Below, one piece after another: positions 43,842-52,898 of a stretch of DNA of 64,000 nucleotides. The notes below the pieces were generated by a model. It did no database searches and was not told where the DNA came from. It saw only the letters and a program-made list of their open reading frames with translations. The DNA lies in contig JAXDNJ010000031.1 of NCBI GenBank assembly GCA_034669505.1, forward strand, positions 8,248 through 72,247, written 5' to 3'. Each line of letters starts with the position of its first letter. Within the stretch, counting starts at the first letter, position 1. A program made the position numbers and the translations under genes. Source of the stretch: JAFASC01 sp034669505. GTDB taxonomy: Bacteria > Pseudomonadota > Alphaproteobacteria > Rhizobiales > Beijerinckiaceae.

Positions 43842-43870
43842 ACGACACGCAGATGACACTTCGTTGACAG
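43842..43870 (-). promoter_or_regulatory. Pho box (three repeats) upstream of pstS
   Basis: On the minus strand, 43870 down to 43842 reads CTGTCAA-CGAA-GTGTCAT-CTGC-GTGTCGT. These are three 7-base repeats at an exact 11-bp period, matching the Pho box consensus CTGTCAT-N4-CTGTCAT. It lies between phoR and pstS, in the right orientation for pstS. PhoB should bind it under phosphate starvation and drive pstSCAB-phoU-phoB. Confidence 0.85.
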
Positions 43871-43889
43871 CGTAAGCTCTGGGAAAGCA

Positions 43890-44939
43890 TCAGGATTCCC
43901 GACCCTGCGCTTTGCCTAACGGCAGAATCGCCGAAAAGGTCGCACCTTGGCCGCGGCCTGACTCGATCGTCAGCCGTCCGCGATGGCGCACCAGGATGTG
44001 CTTGACGATGGCGAGGCCGAGACCGGTACCGCCTTTGGTGCGGCTCTCGCCGGCATCGACGCGATAGAAGCGTTCCGTCAGCCGCGGCACATGTTCCGGC
44101 GCTATTCCCGGTCCGTGATCGCGCACGATCAGAACACCGTCGCCGCCACGCTCCGCGACCGTAACTTCGACCGGCTTGTCAGATGCGCCGTACTTGATCG
44201 CGTTCTCGATAAGATTCTCGGCAACGCGCACGAGCTCGTCGCGATCGCCACGCACGAGGACGGGTTCTCCTGCGTAAACTGCGATTTGCCTTTCGTTTTC
44301 CTCAGCCATCTGCGCAAGCGTATCGACCACGTGACCGGCGATTAACGAGAGATCGACCATCGCCGTCGGCTGCAAATGCGCGCTTTGCTCGATCCGTGAC
44401 AGCGACAGGAGATCGTCGACGAGCCGCGACATGCGGCGCGCCTGCTCGCCCATGATCGCGAGAAAACGCTCGCGCGCGATAGGATCATTGCGCGCCGAGC
44501 CCTGCAACGTTTCCACAAACCCGAGCACCGACGTCAGCGGGGTGCGCAGCTCGTGGCTGACATTGGCGACGAAATCAACGCGCATCCGCTCGACGCGCCG
44601 GGTTTCGCTCAGGTCGCGCAGCGTCAGCATCACCATGCGCGGCACGCCGGCAAGATCGATCGGTGCGATATAGACGTCGAAGAGGCGCTCGACCGGAACA
44701 CGCTCGAGCCACTGCACCTTTTGCGGCTTGCGCTCGCCAAAGGCGCGCGTAATCGCATCAAGGATGTCAGGCGAGCGCAAGCCACGCACCAGGAGCTCGC
44801 CCGGCCGCAACGAGGGCAGAAGCGAAGCGACGGCGGGATTGGCGGCGACGAGCCGGAAATCGCTGCCGACGATGAGCGCCGCGTCCGGCACCGCCCGAAG
44901 CAGCGCGTCGACGACCTCGATCGGGAGCTGGTCGGGCAT
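43890..44939 (-). CDS. phoR: Phosphate regulon sensor histidine kinase PhoR (soluble form)
   Basis: This kinase has a PAS domain (PDAALIVGSDFRLVAANPAV), the H-box VANVSHELRTPLTSVLGFVE with the phosphorylated His, an N-box NLIENAIKYGA, and G-boxes DHGPGIAPEH and GTGLGLAIVKHIL. ATG 44939 (MPDQLPIEV, 349 residues) follows a GGGAAGGGGG run; in-frame ATGs at 44990 and 45053 exist. Even the longest form has no membrane segment, unlike most PhoR. It may sense through PhoU and the transporter alone. Confidence 0.93.
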   Translation of the reverse strand: MPDQLPIEVVDALLRAVPDAALIVGSDFRLVAANPAVASLLPSLRPGELLVRGLRSPDILDAITRAFGERKPQKVQWLERVPVERLFDVYIAPIDLAGVPRMVMLTLRDLSETRRVERMRVDFVANVSHELRTPLTSVLGFVETLQGSARNDPIARERFLAIMGEQARRMSRLVDDLLSLSRIEQSAHLQPTAMVDLSLIAGHVVDTLAQMAEENERQIAVYAGEPVLVRGDRDELVRVAENLIENAIKYGASDKPVEVTVAERGGDGVLIVRDHGPGIAPEHVPRLTERFYRVDAGESRTKGGTGLGLAIVKHILVRHRGRLTIESGRGQGATFSAILPLGKAQGRES

Positions 44940-44997
44940 GTCTTGAGCCCCCTTCCCCCGGTCAGGCGATCCGGAGAGGGCGGCGGCCATCCCGAGC

Positions 44998-45026
44998 CTT
45001 GCATCCCCGGCACGGGATAGCGATAT
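44998..45026 (+). promoter_or_regulatory. Possible heat-shock (RpoH) promoter for htpG
   Basis: CTTGCA at 44998-45003 and CGATAT at 45021-45026 are 17 bases apart, 41 bases before the htpG start. This resembles the alphaproteobacterial sigma32 pattern (CTTG near -35, CNATAT near -10). htpG is a classic heat-shock gene. The match is partial, so this is a suggestion. Confidence 0.35.
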
Positions 45027-45067
45027 CGGCGGCATCGGACCTATCGATTGCAAGAGGAGAGCACAAG

Positions 45068-47056
45068 GTGGACGCGAACGTCGATGCTTCCGGACCGGAG
45101 ATGGAGACCCAAGGCCGGCCGCGCCAACCCCAAAGCCATGCGTTCCAGGCGGACGTTTCCCGGCTCCTGCACCTCATGGTGCATTCGGTCTATTCCGATC
45201 GCGACATTTTCCTGCGCGAGCTGATCTCGAACGGCGCCGACGCCTGCGAGAAACTGCGCCATGAGGCGCTGACCAATCCCGAGCTCCTGGCGGACTCGCC
45301 TGGCTTTGAGATCACGATCGGCCTCGACAAGGACAAGCGCCAGCTGAGTGTCGAGGATAACGGCATCGGCATGTCGCGCGAGGAATTGGCGAGCCAGCTC
45401 GGCACGATCGCCAGCTCCGGCACGCGGGCGTTCCTGGAGAAACTCGGGGGCGACGAGCAATCCAAGATCGCAGCGGACCTCATCGGTCAGTTCGGCATCG
45501 GCTTCTATTCCGTTTTCATGGTCGCCGATAAAGTCGAGGTCGACACACGGCGCGCCGGGACGGACGAGGCCTGGCGCTGGACCTCCGACGGCAAGGGCAC
45601 CTATGCGCTCGAACCGCTTCCGCTGGAAGACGCGCCGGCGCGCGGCACGCGCGTGCGCCTGCATCTGAACGAGCATGCGACCGACTATCTCCAGTCCTGG
45701 AAGGTGCAGAGCATCGTCCGCGAATATTCGAGCGGCATCGCCGTGCCGATCGCACTGACCGAGGCGAAGGACCAGGAATCGGAATCGAAGGACAAAGAAT
45801 CCAAGGAAGATTCCAAAGAAGGTGAAAGCAAAGAGCCGAAACGCATCAGCGAGGGCAGCGCGCTCTGGGCGCGTCCGAAAGATAAGATCGAAGAGAGCGA
45901 GTACACCGAGTTCTATCGCAGCCTCGCCGGCCAGTTCGACGAGCCGCTCGCGACCATCCATTGGCGCGCCGAAGGGCGGCACGAATATATTGTGCTTGCC
46001 TTCATCCCGGGCTCGCGGCCGCTCGATCTGTTCGATCCCGCGCGCAAAGGCCACAACAAACTTTATGTCCGCCGCGTCCTGATCTCGCGCGACTCCGATC
46101 TCTTGCCCGGCTGGCTGCGCTTTGTGCGGCTGGTTGTCGACTCCGCCGACCTGCCGCTCAACGTCTCGCGCGAAATGGTGCAGAAGAGTCCGGTCTTCGG
46201 CGCGATCGGCAAAGCAGTGACGAACCGCATCCTGCAGGAGGTCGTGAAACTTGCGGACAAAGAGCCGGAGAAGTTCGCCAAGCTCTGGGAGGCGTTCGGG
46301 CCGGTTCTCAAGGAAGGGCTCTACGAAGACCCCGAGCGGCGCGATCAGCTGTTTGAGATCGCGCGGTTTGCGACGTCAACCGATCCGGAAGGCAAGCGCA
46401 CGCTGAGGGAGTACGTCGCCTCACTGCGCGAGAACCAGACCGCGATCTATTACTTGACCGGCGAGGACGCGAAGCGGCTTGCCTCAAGCCCGCAGCTCGA
46501 AGGTTTCCGCGCCCGCGGCATTGAAGTGCTGCTTCTCTCCGATCCGGTCGATACGTTTTGGGTCTCGACCGCGGTCGGCTATGACGGCAAGCCGTTCAAA
46601 TCGGTGACGCAGGGCAGCGTCGATATCTCATCTATCGCGATGGCCGAAGGCCAGGAGGCGCCTGCCTCGAGCGATATCAAGCCCGAAGTGGCGACGCTGC
46701 TCGCGCTGATGAAACAAACGATCGGCGATGTCGAGGACGTGCGTGCGTCCGAACGCCTGTCGGACAGCCCCGTCTGTCTGATCGCGCCGGAGCATGGCCC
46801 CGATCGCCGGCTCGCGCGCATTCTAGCCGAGCACGGGCGGCTTGGCGACATGCCGAAGCCGGTGCTCGAAGTGAATCCGCGCCATGCGCTCATCGAGTCG
46901 CTCGCGCGTCACATCAACGATTCGGACAAGACCTGGCTCGAAGACACGTTTTGGCTGCTTTATGAGATGGCGCGTGTCAGCGATGGCGAGAGCCCGTCCG
47001 ATCCGGCTGGTTTTGCCGGGCGGCTGACACGGGCGCTGACGAAGCTCGCGGCGTGA
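45068..47056 (+). CDS. htpG: Molecular chaperone HtpG (Hsp90)
   Basis: This is bacterial Hsp90. The ATPase motifs are ELISNGADACEKLRHEAL, DNGIGMSREEL, then IGQFGIGFYSVFMVADKVE; the middle domain has LPLNVSREMVQKSP. A charged insert of Glu/Lys/Ser between 240 and 275 is longer than usual for bacteria. GTG 45068 follows GAGGAG (662 residues). Its 3' end is partly repeated twice downstream (49183 and 50206). Confidence 0.96.
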   Translation: MDANVDASGPEMETQGRPRQPQSHAFQADVSRLLHLMVHSVYSDRDIFLRELISNGADACEKLRHEALTNPELLADSPGFEITIGLDKDKRQLSVEDNGIGMSREELASQLGTIASSGTRAFLEKLGGDEQSKIAADLIGQFGIGFYSVFMVADKVEVDTRRAGTDEAWRWTSDGKGTYALEPLPLEDAPARGTRVRLHLNEHATDYLQSWKVQSIVREYSSGIAVPIALTEAKDQESESKDKESKEDSKEGESKEPKRISEGSALWARPKDKIEESEYTEFYRSLAGQFDEPLATIHWRAEGRHEYIVLAFIPGSRPLDLFDPARKGHNKLYVRRVLISRDSDLLPGWLRFVRLVVDSADLPLNVSREMVQKSPVFGAIGKAVTNRILQEVVKLADKEPEKFAKLWEAFGPVLKEGLYEDPERRDQLFEIARFATSTDPEGKRTLREYVASLRENQTAIYYLTGEDAKRLASSPQLEGFRARGIEVLLLSDPVDTFWVSTAVGYDGKPFKSVTQGSVDISSIAMAEGQEAPASSDIKPEVATLLALMKQTIGDVEDVRASERLSDSPVCLIAPEHGPDRRLARILAEHGRLGDMPKPVLEVNPRHALIESLARHINDSDKTWLEDTFWLLYEMARVSDGESPSDPAGFAGRLTRALTKLAA

Positions 47057-47071
47057 GGCGATCGGTCGGCG

Positions 47072-49087
47072 CTAGGTGCGCGTCGGCCAATGCCTGTCGC
47101 GGAACCAAGTGCGATAGTCCGAGGACATCGTGGCGCGCTGCGCTTGCGGCGCGTGCCGCTTGCAAGTCGCCGCTTCCTCACTGTTTTCCAAGGCACCCCA
47201 ACGTATCTCGGCGCAGTCGTTCGGGTTATACGCCATTTCAAGGTCTGCTGCCCGTTCGATCACGTCCTTGAGAGACAATGTCCATTGCGAGCCGTCGCTG
47301 CGAGTATAGGAGAACTTACGCGAGGCAAGCTCAGTTGCGAGCACATCCCGTAACTCGCGCTTCACGTTCTCAATGTTCTTGCCTCCCGGCGTCGCGTATC
47401 GGTCTGAGCGCCGCGCGAAGCGCTCAGGAAAATTCCGCAGGACATCGATCGCGATCAAAAGACGGAAATCGCGCGCCGGCGTGGAATAGTCTTCCCATGC
47501 GCCGCTGGTCTGGAAGATCGACGCGCCGTTCGGCATCGCGGTAACTGCAGCCTGCTTGTCCTGATATTTTCGTCCATTCTCGACCGAGGTGACGCGCGTC
47601 TTCACCTGCTCGTTGAGGCTGGTAATCGCATCCGTCATCGCCCGCACCGGATCCAGCGGCTCGGGCGACATCACGTCATCCATGCGATCGTAGAAATCCT
47701 CGGCACTCATGTGCGCCTGTTCGAGGGAAAAGTCGCCGTAGTGCGGGTTTCTGCCGATTTCGGCATTGGTCAGCCGCCGCAACGGGCCATTTTTATCGCC
47801 GACGATCGGCCGGAAGTGCTTGAAGCCGGGCGTGCCGAGCCCGGGATTGTGCACGAACAGGAAGTTGCCGCGCCAGAAACGCTTGCGCGTAATCGACCCG
47901 TCGGGCTCGGCGTCGACGGCGAGAAAAACCCCGGGCGTCCCATCCAACTCCGGCACGCGATGCACCAGCATCAGCACGTGGCCGTAGGGGTCGGCATATA
48001 CGGTTCCCGGGCGCAGCGCCTTTTGCGTCAGCGGGACGCTGTAGAAATCGGTGTTGTCGTCGTTCGCCGCGACCCGCACCGCGCCGCTATGGACGACGTC
48101 GCCGACATCGCGCAGATATTCTGCGAATGTCGCCGGACGCTTCGGCTTCGGTGGCGGCGGCACGGCCGGACTTACTGGCGCATCGGCCGGCTGCGCCTGC
48201 GCAAACAGCCCGAGAAAGTTTGCAGCCGGGGCGGCGGACGCGACCGCGACCGTGTTCGACGCCAAGTTCGACGCGACATCCTGTTCGGGCGGCGGGGCCG
48301 GACGCGTCGTCTCGGGATGCTCGATGTCGAACCATTGGTAACATGTGGGCGCCTTGCCGCCGCTGCCGCGCGAGCAATTCGCATATCCGAATGGTAGACC
48401 CATCTTGAAAGCGAAATAGGCGCGCAGGAAGTAGACGAAGTCGGCGCAATCGGGACGCAAGCTCAGCGTCATGGTGTCTTCGCCGCGACCGAGATAGTTG
48501 AACAGGAAATTGCGCGATTGATCGCGCAGCACTTCATGCCACACCTTCCACGATAGGTCCTGGTCGGGTGGGGCGTCGAAAAGCTTCTCGATCCATGCCG
48601 AGAACAACGATTCCGTTGTGCTGTTCCAGCTGTTGCGCACCTGCCAGATATGGCCGGCCGGCGTTCCCGGGGACGCGGGCCTGCCCGCATTCACGACAAT
48701 TTCGCGGGTGATGTTGCCGCATCCGGCGACCGCGTGGTCGAGCGCCAGATTTGCATGCCACGTCCCGGCGGCCGGCGCGGCGATCTCGGCGAACCAGGAA
48801 TAAGGCCCGCCGCCGTGCCGCTCCGAGGATCTTGCCGCGATGCTGCCGTTGGGCGCGACCAGCGAGAGCGTCCCGCCGAGTGGCTTTTCCGCAACGACCA
48901 TGACGCGCAACGGCGCGCCTTTCCACGGCGCAACCGGCGAGGGCAGAACCGTGAGATCGGCCGCCTCTCCGCAGGTGGCGGATAAAGCCGCCGCCGGCGA
49001 GTCTGTTGCCGATGCAGGCGAGACGACAAATCCGGCGACCGGTAACAAAGTCGCCGCGGCGACGGCAAACCAGCGTGCGCGAAGCAT
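47072..49087 (-). CDS. Large exported protein with possible Cys/His peptidase core
   Basis: This 671-residue protein has a signal peptide (cleavage after ASAT, near 28). Cys214 lies in SLRPDCADFVYFLRAYFAFK at the head of a hydrophobic helix. His370 and His376 lie in YADPYGHVLMLVHRV. That arrangement resembles NlpC/P60 or CHAP papain-like folds. A Pro-rich linker (residues ~261-320) separates the two, and an Ig-like N-terminal region (LRVMVVAEKPLGGTLSLVAP) may bind cell wall. The catalytic role is inferred. It converges on htpG. Confidence 0.65.
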   Translation of the reverse strand: MLRARWFAVAAATLLPVAGFVVSPASATDSPAAALSATCGEAADLTVLPSPVAPWKGAPLRVMVVAEKPLGGTLSLVAPNGSIAARSSERHGGGPYSWFAEIAAPAAGTWHANLALDHAVAGCGNITREIVVNAGRPASPGTPAGHIWQVRNSWNSTTESLFSAWIEKLFDAPPDQDLSWKVWHEVLRDQSRNFLFNYLGRGEDTMTLSLRPDCADFVYFLRAYFAFKMGLPFGYANCSRGSGGKAPTCYQWFDIEHPETTRPAPPPEQDVASNLASNTVAVASAAPAANFLGLFAQAQPADAPVSPAVPPPPKPKRPATFAEYLRDVGDVVHSGAVRVAANDDNTDFYSVPLTQKALRPGTVYADPYGHVLMLVHRVPELDGTPGVFLAVDAEPDGSITRKRFWRGNFLFVHNPGLGTPGFKHFRPIVGDKNGPLRRLTNAEIGRNPHYGDFSLEQAHMSAEDFYDRMDDVMSPEPLDPVRAMTDAITSLNEQVKTRVTSVENGRKYQDKQAAVTAMPNGASIFQTSGAWEDYSTPARDFRLLIAIDVLRNFPERFARRSDRYATPGGKNIENVKRELRDVLATELASRKFSYTRSDGSQWTLSLKDVIERAADLEMAYNPNDCAEIRWGALENSEEAATCKRHAPQAQRATMSSDYRTWFRDRHWPTRT

Positions 49088-49182
49088 TGAGTATCCCTGT
49101 GGGTAGCGCTTTGACCGGCATTCAAACCAGCCAATGTGGCCGGTTACGAGCAGATTTGCGGCCGGGACGGGGAATGGCGCGT

Positions 49183-49215
49183 TACGAGATGGCGCGCGTC
49201 AGCGACGCCGAGAGC
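49183..49215 (+). repeat. Short htpG 3'-end repeat, copy 2
   Basis: This 33-base stretch matches htpG 46962-46994 at all but a few positions (the codons for YEMARVSDGES). A second, longer copy lies at 50206. Upstream of both non-htpG copies a further 8-20 base similarity (ACGAGCAG...TTGC) is found, which htpG lacks. It is therefore a duplicated unit, not a chance match. Confidence 0.7.
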
Positions 49216-49475
49216 TAAGCGACGCGAGCCGCACGTGGGAATGCTTCGCGCCGAAACGCATCTATTCCGGCGAGCCACAGACGCTCGGCGTCCGTGGCAT
49301 TAAGCGCCGCGCCCACTATGGCTTCCGCGATCAGTTTTCGCGTGTGCAAGGCCCGCTGGGGAATTGCTGCCGGATGACCCGCGGCAACAAGCGCGTTCCA
49401 CGCTGTTTTCAGCGCGCTGTCGAGGCTCGCGTCACTGAATCGCAGCCTTGCGGCTTGAAGTTCTTTCGTTCCCAT
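49215..49475 (-). CDS. Small hypothetical protein
   Basis: This 86-residue helical protein starts MGTKELQAARLRFSDASLDS and contains TRKLIAEAIVGAALNATDAE. It has an acidic N-terminus and a basic end. I recognise no domain. An alternative GTG at 49502 extends it by nine residues. The ribosome site is weak at either start. It ends at the edge of the htpG repeat copy at 49183-49215. Confidence 0.5.
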   Translation of the reverse strand: MGTKELQAARLRFSDASLDSALKTAWNALVAAGHPAAIPQRALHTRKLIAEAIVGAALNATDAERLWLAGIDAFRREAFPRAARVA

Positions 49476-49648
49476 TGTGGACGTGCCCTCGTCGACACTC
49501 ACGGGGAGAGGTCACGCGACTCAGCCGCTTGGACACAAAATCGCCGAACTTGGTTCAGGAAGTCTTAATGGGTAGCAGCCGCCGCGTGGGGCGGCGGACG
49601 GAAGTCGCCTTCATACGCTTCGAATATCTGGACGGAAGGAACAGTCCG

Positions 49649-50146
49649 ATGGGTAAGCTCGCGACCTGCTTGTGGTTCGACCATGGCGAGGCCCGCAAGG
49701 CGGCCGACTTCTATGCCGCTACATTTCCGGATACTCATGTGGGCGGAGCGCATGCCGCGGCCTCCGATTACCCCGGTGGCGCCCAGGGGAACGAGCTCGT
49801 CGTCGAGTTTACGCTCCTCGGCCAACCGTTTGTTGGCCTGAACGGTGGTCCGAACTTCTCGCCCAACGAAGCCGTGAGCTTCCAGGTAACGACGGAAGAT
49901 CAGGCGGAGACCGATCGTTACTGGGATGCGATCGTCGGGAATGGCGGCAAGGAAAGCCAATGCGGCTGGTGCAAGGACCGCTGGGGCTTCTCCTGGCAGA
50001 TCGTGCCGCGCGCCTTGATGGCTGCGATGAGCGATCCCGATCGCGCCGCCGCCAAACGCGCGATGGACGCCATGATGAAGATGCGCAAGATCGATATTGC
50101 GGCGATCGAGGCCGCGCGAGCAGGCGACGAAGTGCCTGACGCGTGA
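49649..50146 (+). CDS. VOC / PhnB-like metalloenzyme-fold protein
   Basis: This 165-residue protein has the glyoxalase/VOC (PhnB, 3-demethylubiquinone-like) fold: MGKLATCLWFDHGEARKAAD, FYAATFPDTHVG, FVGLNGGPNFSPNEAVSFQV, QCGWCKDRWGFSWQIVPRAL. GGAAGGA precedes ATG 49649. The family includes many uncharacterised small-molecule binders; no ligand can be named. The C-terminal DAMMKMRKIDIAAIE is typical of the group. Confidence 0.85.
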   Translation: MGKLATCLWFDHGEARKAADFYAATFPDTHVGGAHAAASDYPGGAQGNELVVEFTLLGQPFVGLNGGPNFSPNEAVSFQVTTEDQAETDRYWDAIVGNGGKESQCGWCKDRWGFSWQIVPRALMAAMSDPDRAAAKRAMDAMMKMRKIDIAAIEAARAGDEVPDA

Positions 50147-50205
50147 TTCCGTTTCGGGTGAGGCAACGAGCAGTTTGCCGTGCCCTCACCTAGCTGAGAC
50201 AGCTC

Positions 50206-50302
50206 TACGAGATGGCGCGCGTCAGCGACGGCGAGAGCCCGTCCGATCCTGCCGGATTTGCCGGGCGTTTTGAAGCGCGCGCTGACGAAGCTTGCGGCGT
50301 GA
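50206..50302 (+). pseudogene. htpG 3'-end remnant, copy 3
   Basis: This region repeats the last ~31 codons of htpG. YEMARVSDGESPSDPAGFAG is identical at the protein level; then the frame slips at the GGGCGTTTTGAAG stretch and the end of htpG (ALTKLAA) reads one frame over before a TGA. It is a decayed partial duplication about 3.2 kb from the real htpG end, with an intact VOC gene and other genes between. Confidence 0.8.
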
Positions 50303-50519
50303 GGGGAGCCGCGGGAGGCGGGAAGAGCCGGCCGCGTTCGACAATCGCTATCGCGGCGCCGATCACGAGGCCGGTTTAACGCCGCTCGACTGTGCGATGA
50401 TGCGCTTTAGTTCTGGGTCGCCGACCAGTCCGAATCTTCCAAACCAACCCGGGGGACCGCCAGCTCCGGTGCCTAGTCACCAAGGCGAACGGCGTGCATC
50501 TCGTCCGTCACTCAAACCA

Positions 50520-50852
50520 TTAATTTCTACAGGCAGCTTTTGCCCAGCGAAAACCGCATTCTCCTCCGGAACCACCATAACCAGGAGTGATTCTGCATGG
50601 CCCAGCCCCGCATAAAGCGCTGCAAACCACCTGTGGACTGAAGCCGCTCGCCCCGCCACTGTAGCAGGCAAAATGGCGAAATGGCGGAGACCGGGGATAT
50701 GGATTGTAAGCCGGAGTACACCCAGCATTGCCCCAGCAAACATAAAACTCCGGATAGATAATGTCCTTGGGCTTTATCGGGTCAGCGGCGAATGTCGGGC
50801 CCGCAAGCGAGACTGTAGCTGAGATTAAAGCTAAGGCTTGCCAGTGCCGCAT
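50520..50852 (-). CDS. Small exported Cys-rich protein
   Basis: This 110-residue protein has a signal peptide (MRHWQALALISATVSLAGPT) and a mature part with many Cys, Gly and Tyr (CWGNAGCTPAYNP, then CYSGGASGFSPQVVCSALCG). Several disulfides are likely. GGAGG precedes ATG 50852. I recognise no family. Confidence 0.6.
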   Translation of the reverse strand: MRHWQALALISATVSLAGPTFAADPIKPKDIIYPEFYVCWGNAGCTPAYNPYPRSPPFRHFACYSGGASGFSPQVVCSALCGAGPCRITPGYGGSGGECGFRWAKAACRN

Positions 50853-50954
50853 ATTCCCGCCTCCACAGTACCTTTGAGGGAAAAGAACGTATCGACCAGT
50901 TCCGATCGGTGCAAGACAGGACCTCGTGGCCGGCATTGTGCGCCGTTCGAGCTT

Positions 50955-51188
50955 CTAGAGCGAGGCGCATTTGGCGAAGGTCAGCTTCACGACGTTCTTG
51001 TAGGTCTCGCCCGGTTCTGATCCCGGCGTGCTCCCACACGGCACCCCTCGCCACTTCCAATCCTCGACCACGTCCGGGTCGGCCTCTTTGATGAGAGTCC
51101 GGACTCCAGCCAGCGTTTCGCCCCGCCAATCGCTCAGTTCCTCGATTCGCGCATCGATCAGCTGAGAGGGAGAGTCTCCGCGTTGCAC
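50955..51188 (-). pseudogene. Truncated DUF1801 (YdhG-like) fragment
   Basis: The first ~75 residues match DUF1801: RIEELSDWRGETLAGVRTLI, VVEDWKWRGVP, then GETYKNVVKLTFAKCASL. Between VP and GETYK the sequence is garbled, and a shifted frame reads VWEHAGIRTG there, which fits the family better. Two compensating indels are likely. The protein stops at ASL, about half the usual length. It is a decayed gene. Confidence 0.65.
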
Positions 51189-51470
51189 TTCTCGCTTTCT
51201 TCATCAGCGGGTCGCTCGCGGTCACATGACGTAATTGCTCGTCAGCATTTTGGCAGCACTGGACGGGCCGCCTTGGCGGGCGAGTGATGCACTCCGAAGT
51301 AGACCCCTTCTGCGCCAATTCCTCGGCGGAGAGACAAAATCGATCAACTGCAACAGTGCGTCGGAAGCCTACAGCGTCTGCGACCCCGACGAGAATGGCC
51401 GAAGGAGAGGAATTCGATTTTCATATTTTTGATAGGAGAATGCCTCCGGGTGTCGCTCTTCTATGTTTCG

Positions 51471-52898
51471 TCACAAGATCTCCATTGTGATAACTTGCTC
51501 AGACGAAACTTGGCGCGCAATATCAAAATCTGGTTCGTCCCTGCGAAATTCGGCAAAGAAAAAATCCACAAGTGTCATCAGGTCGCTAGCATCCGCCGCC
51601 AACATGGCATCAATCACCGTTCTTCCCGTGGTCTGGACTCGGAGTATCGCCCTTCGCACCGCCAGTTCGTTGTTTCCGAATCCGGTCGCCACACGAACAC
51701 TGAGGTGTTTCTCTAGCTGTTCCCGCGTTCCAATCAACCGATCATTCGGGAAGTCGACACGGATAGGTGCCGAAACCAGATCGTCGACATGATCTGCATA
51801 CAAGTCTGGCCTCACATAGACATCTGTAGCCTCGAGGAAGTGCTTCGATAGCAACTCTTGAGCCTGGATAAAGCTGCCAAATGTTTGAGACAAATCTCCA
51901 AACTCGACTGGCAACGCCTTAAGTTTTTGCAAAAGTTCACGATTTCTCTGCAGTGCATCTCGAATCGACTCTGCAACAGGAGAACTGCTCAACTGTTCAG
52001 ACCATCGCTCAAACAGGGATGCCACCGGTCTGTCAAATCTTGGCAGCCCTTCCTTCTCGAACAATGCAAAGAGTTTCGCAAAACGGGTCGTTGGGCAAGC
52101 TTCCCATCCCTCAACGGAGTAATTACCTAGAAGACTCCAACTAATTGCCGCGCTCAACAGCGCAATATCTATCAACTGTCCCTGCCGCTGGCAGAGAGCA
52201 TACCAAGCCCTCAGAGGGAGCGTGTAGGCTGTCTTGTTTGCAAGGAGATAGTTTAAAAACAATTCAGAATGTTTGATACCAAAAACCGTGAACACGTTGT
52301 TGGCTTGCACCGCAATCGCAGAACCCTCAAAGAGATGATAAGGCTGATACACAATACCTGTTTCGTTCGGAGGCGCGGACACGAAGTCTTTTATGCGTCC
52401 ATAGGCCTTCTCCGTCTCGACGAGAGCGCGGGTCCCTTCAGGGTCAAGATCGCAGTCGAATGAGATTGCTTCCCGGCGCAGCACCCTCGACCACTGATGG
52501 GCTAGAATGGTTCGCTCATTGTGTTGCATTCTTCGCCATTTAGGTAGCGGCACGGGTATGACGGAATTTTTCGCACGCAGCCGGCCGATTACCTGCACGC
52601 CGTTTACTGCGGCAAGCAGCCGTAGTCGAAGAATATGGTTACCATAGGGACTTAAGATAAAATCGTGGAAATGCCGCACTTCGTGCAACATTACTGTCCC
52701 AATCGAGAATGTATCAAAAGCTTCGTCAACACTTTCTTTAAGAGCCATGTTTCCAATACGGATCACCTCTTCGGGATCGCGATCCTGCGCATGGAATCGC
52801 CCAAACAGGTCCCAACTCTTAGGCCAGAAACGTAAGGTCACACCCAGGAATGTCGAGTCGAAACCGCCATAATCATCTTGAATGATTGCCGTGTTCAT
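51471..52898 (-). CDS. Predicted HExxH zinc metallopeptidase (cassette effector)
   Basis: This 475-residue protein has HEVRHFHDF: His72, Glu73, His76, an HExxH zinc-peptidase motif on a predicted helix. A plausible third ligand, Glu191 in HLFEGSAIAVQ, matches the gluzincin pattern. The rest is helical and I recognise no family. There is no signal peptide. Base composition is visibly lower in G+C than its neighbours, which suggests transfer. It is translationally coupled to the small upstream gene by an ATGA overlap. Together they look like an effector plus a constant component. Confidence 0.72.
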   Translation of the reverse strand: MNTAIIQDDYGGFDSTFLGVTLRFWPKSWDLFGRFHAQDRDPEEVIRIGNMALKESVDEAFDTFSIGTVMLHEVRHFHDFILSPYGNHILRLRLLAAVNGVQVIGRLRAKNSVIPVPLPKWRRMQHNERTILAHQWSRVLRREAISFDCDLDPEGTRALVETEKAYGRIKDFVSAPPNETGIVYQPYHLFEGSAIAVQANNVFTVFGIKHSELFLNYLLANKTAYTLPLRAWYALCQRQGQLIDIALLSAAISWSLLGNYSVEGWEACPTTRFAKLFALFEKEGLPRFDRPVASLFERWSEQLSSSPVAESIRDALQRNRELLQKLKALPVEFGDLSQTFGSFIQAQELLSKHFLEATDVYVRPDLYADHVDDLVSAPIRVDFPNDRLIGTREQLEKHLSVRVATGFGNNELAVRRAILRVQTTGRTVIDAMLAADASDLMTLVDFFFAEFRRDEPDFDIARQVSSEQVITMEIL

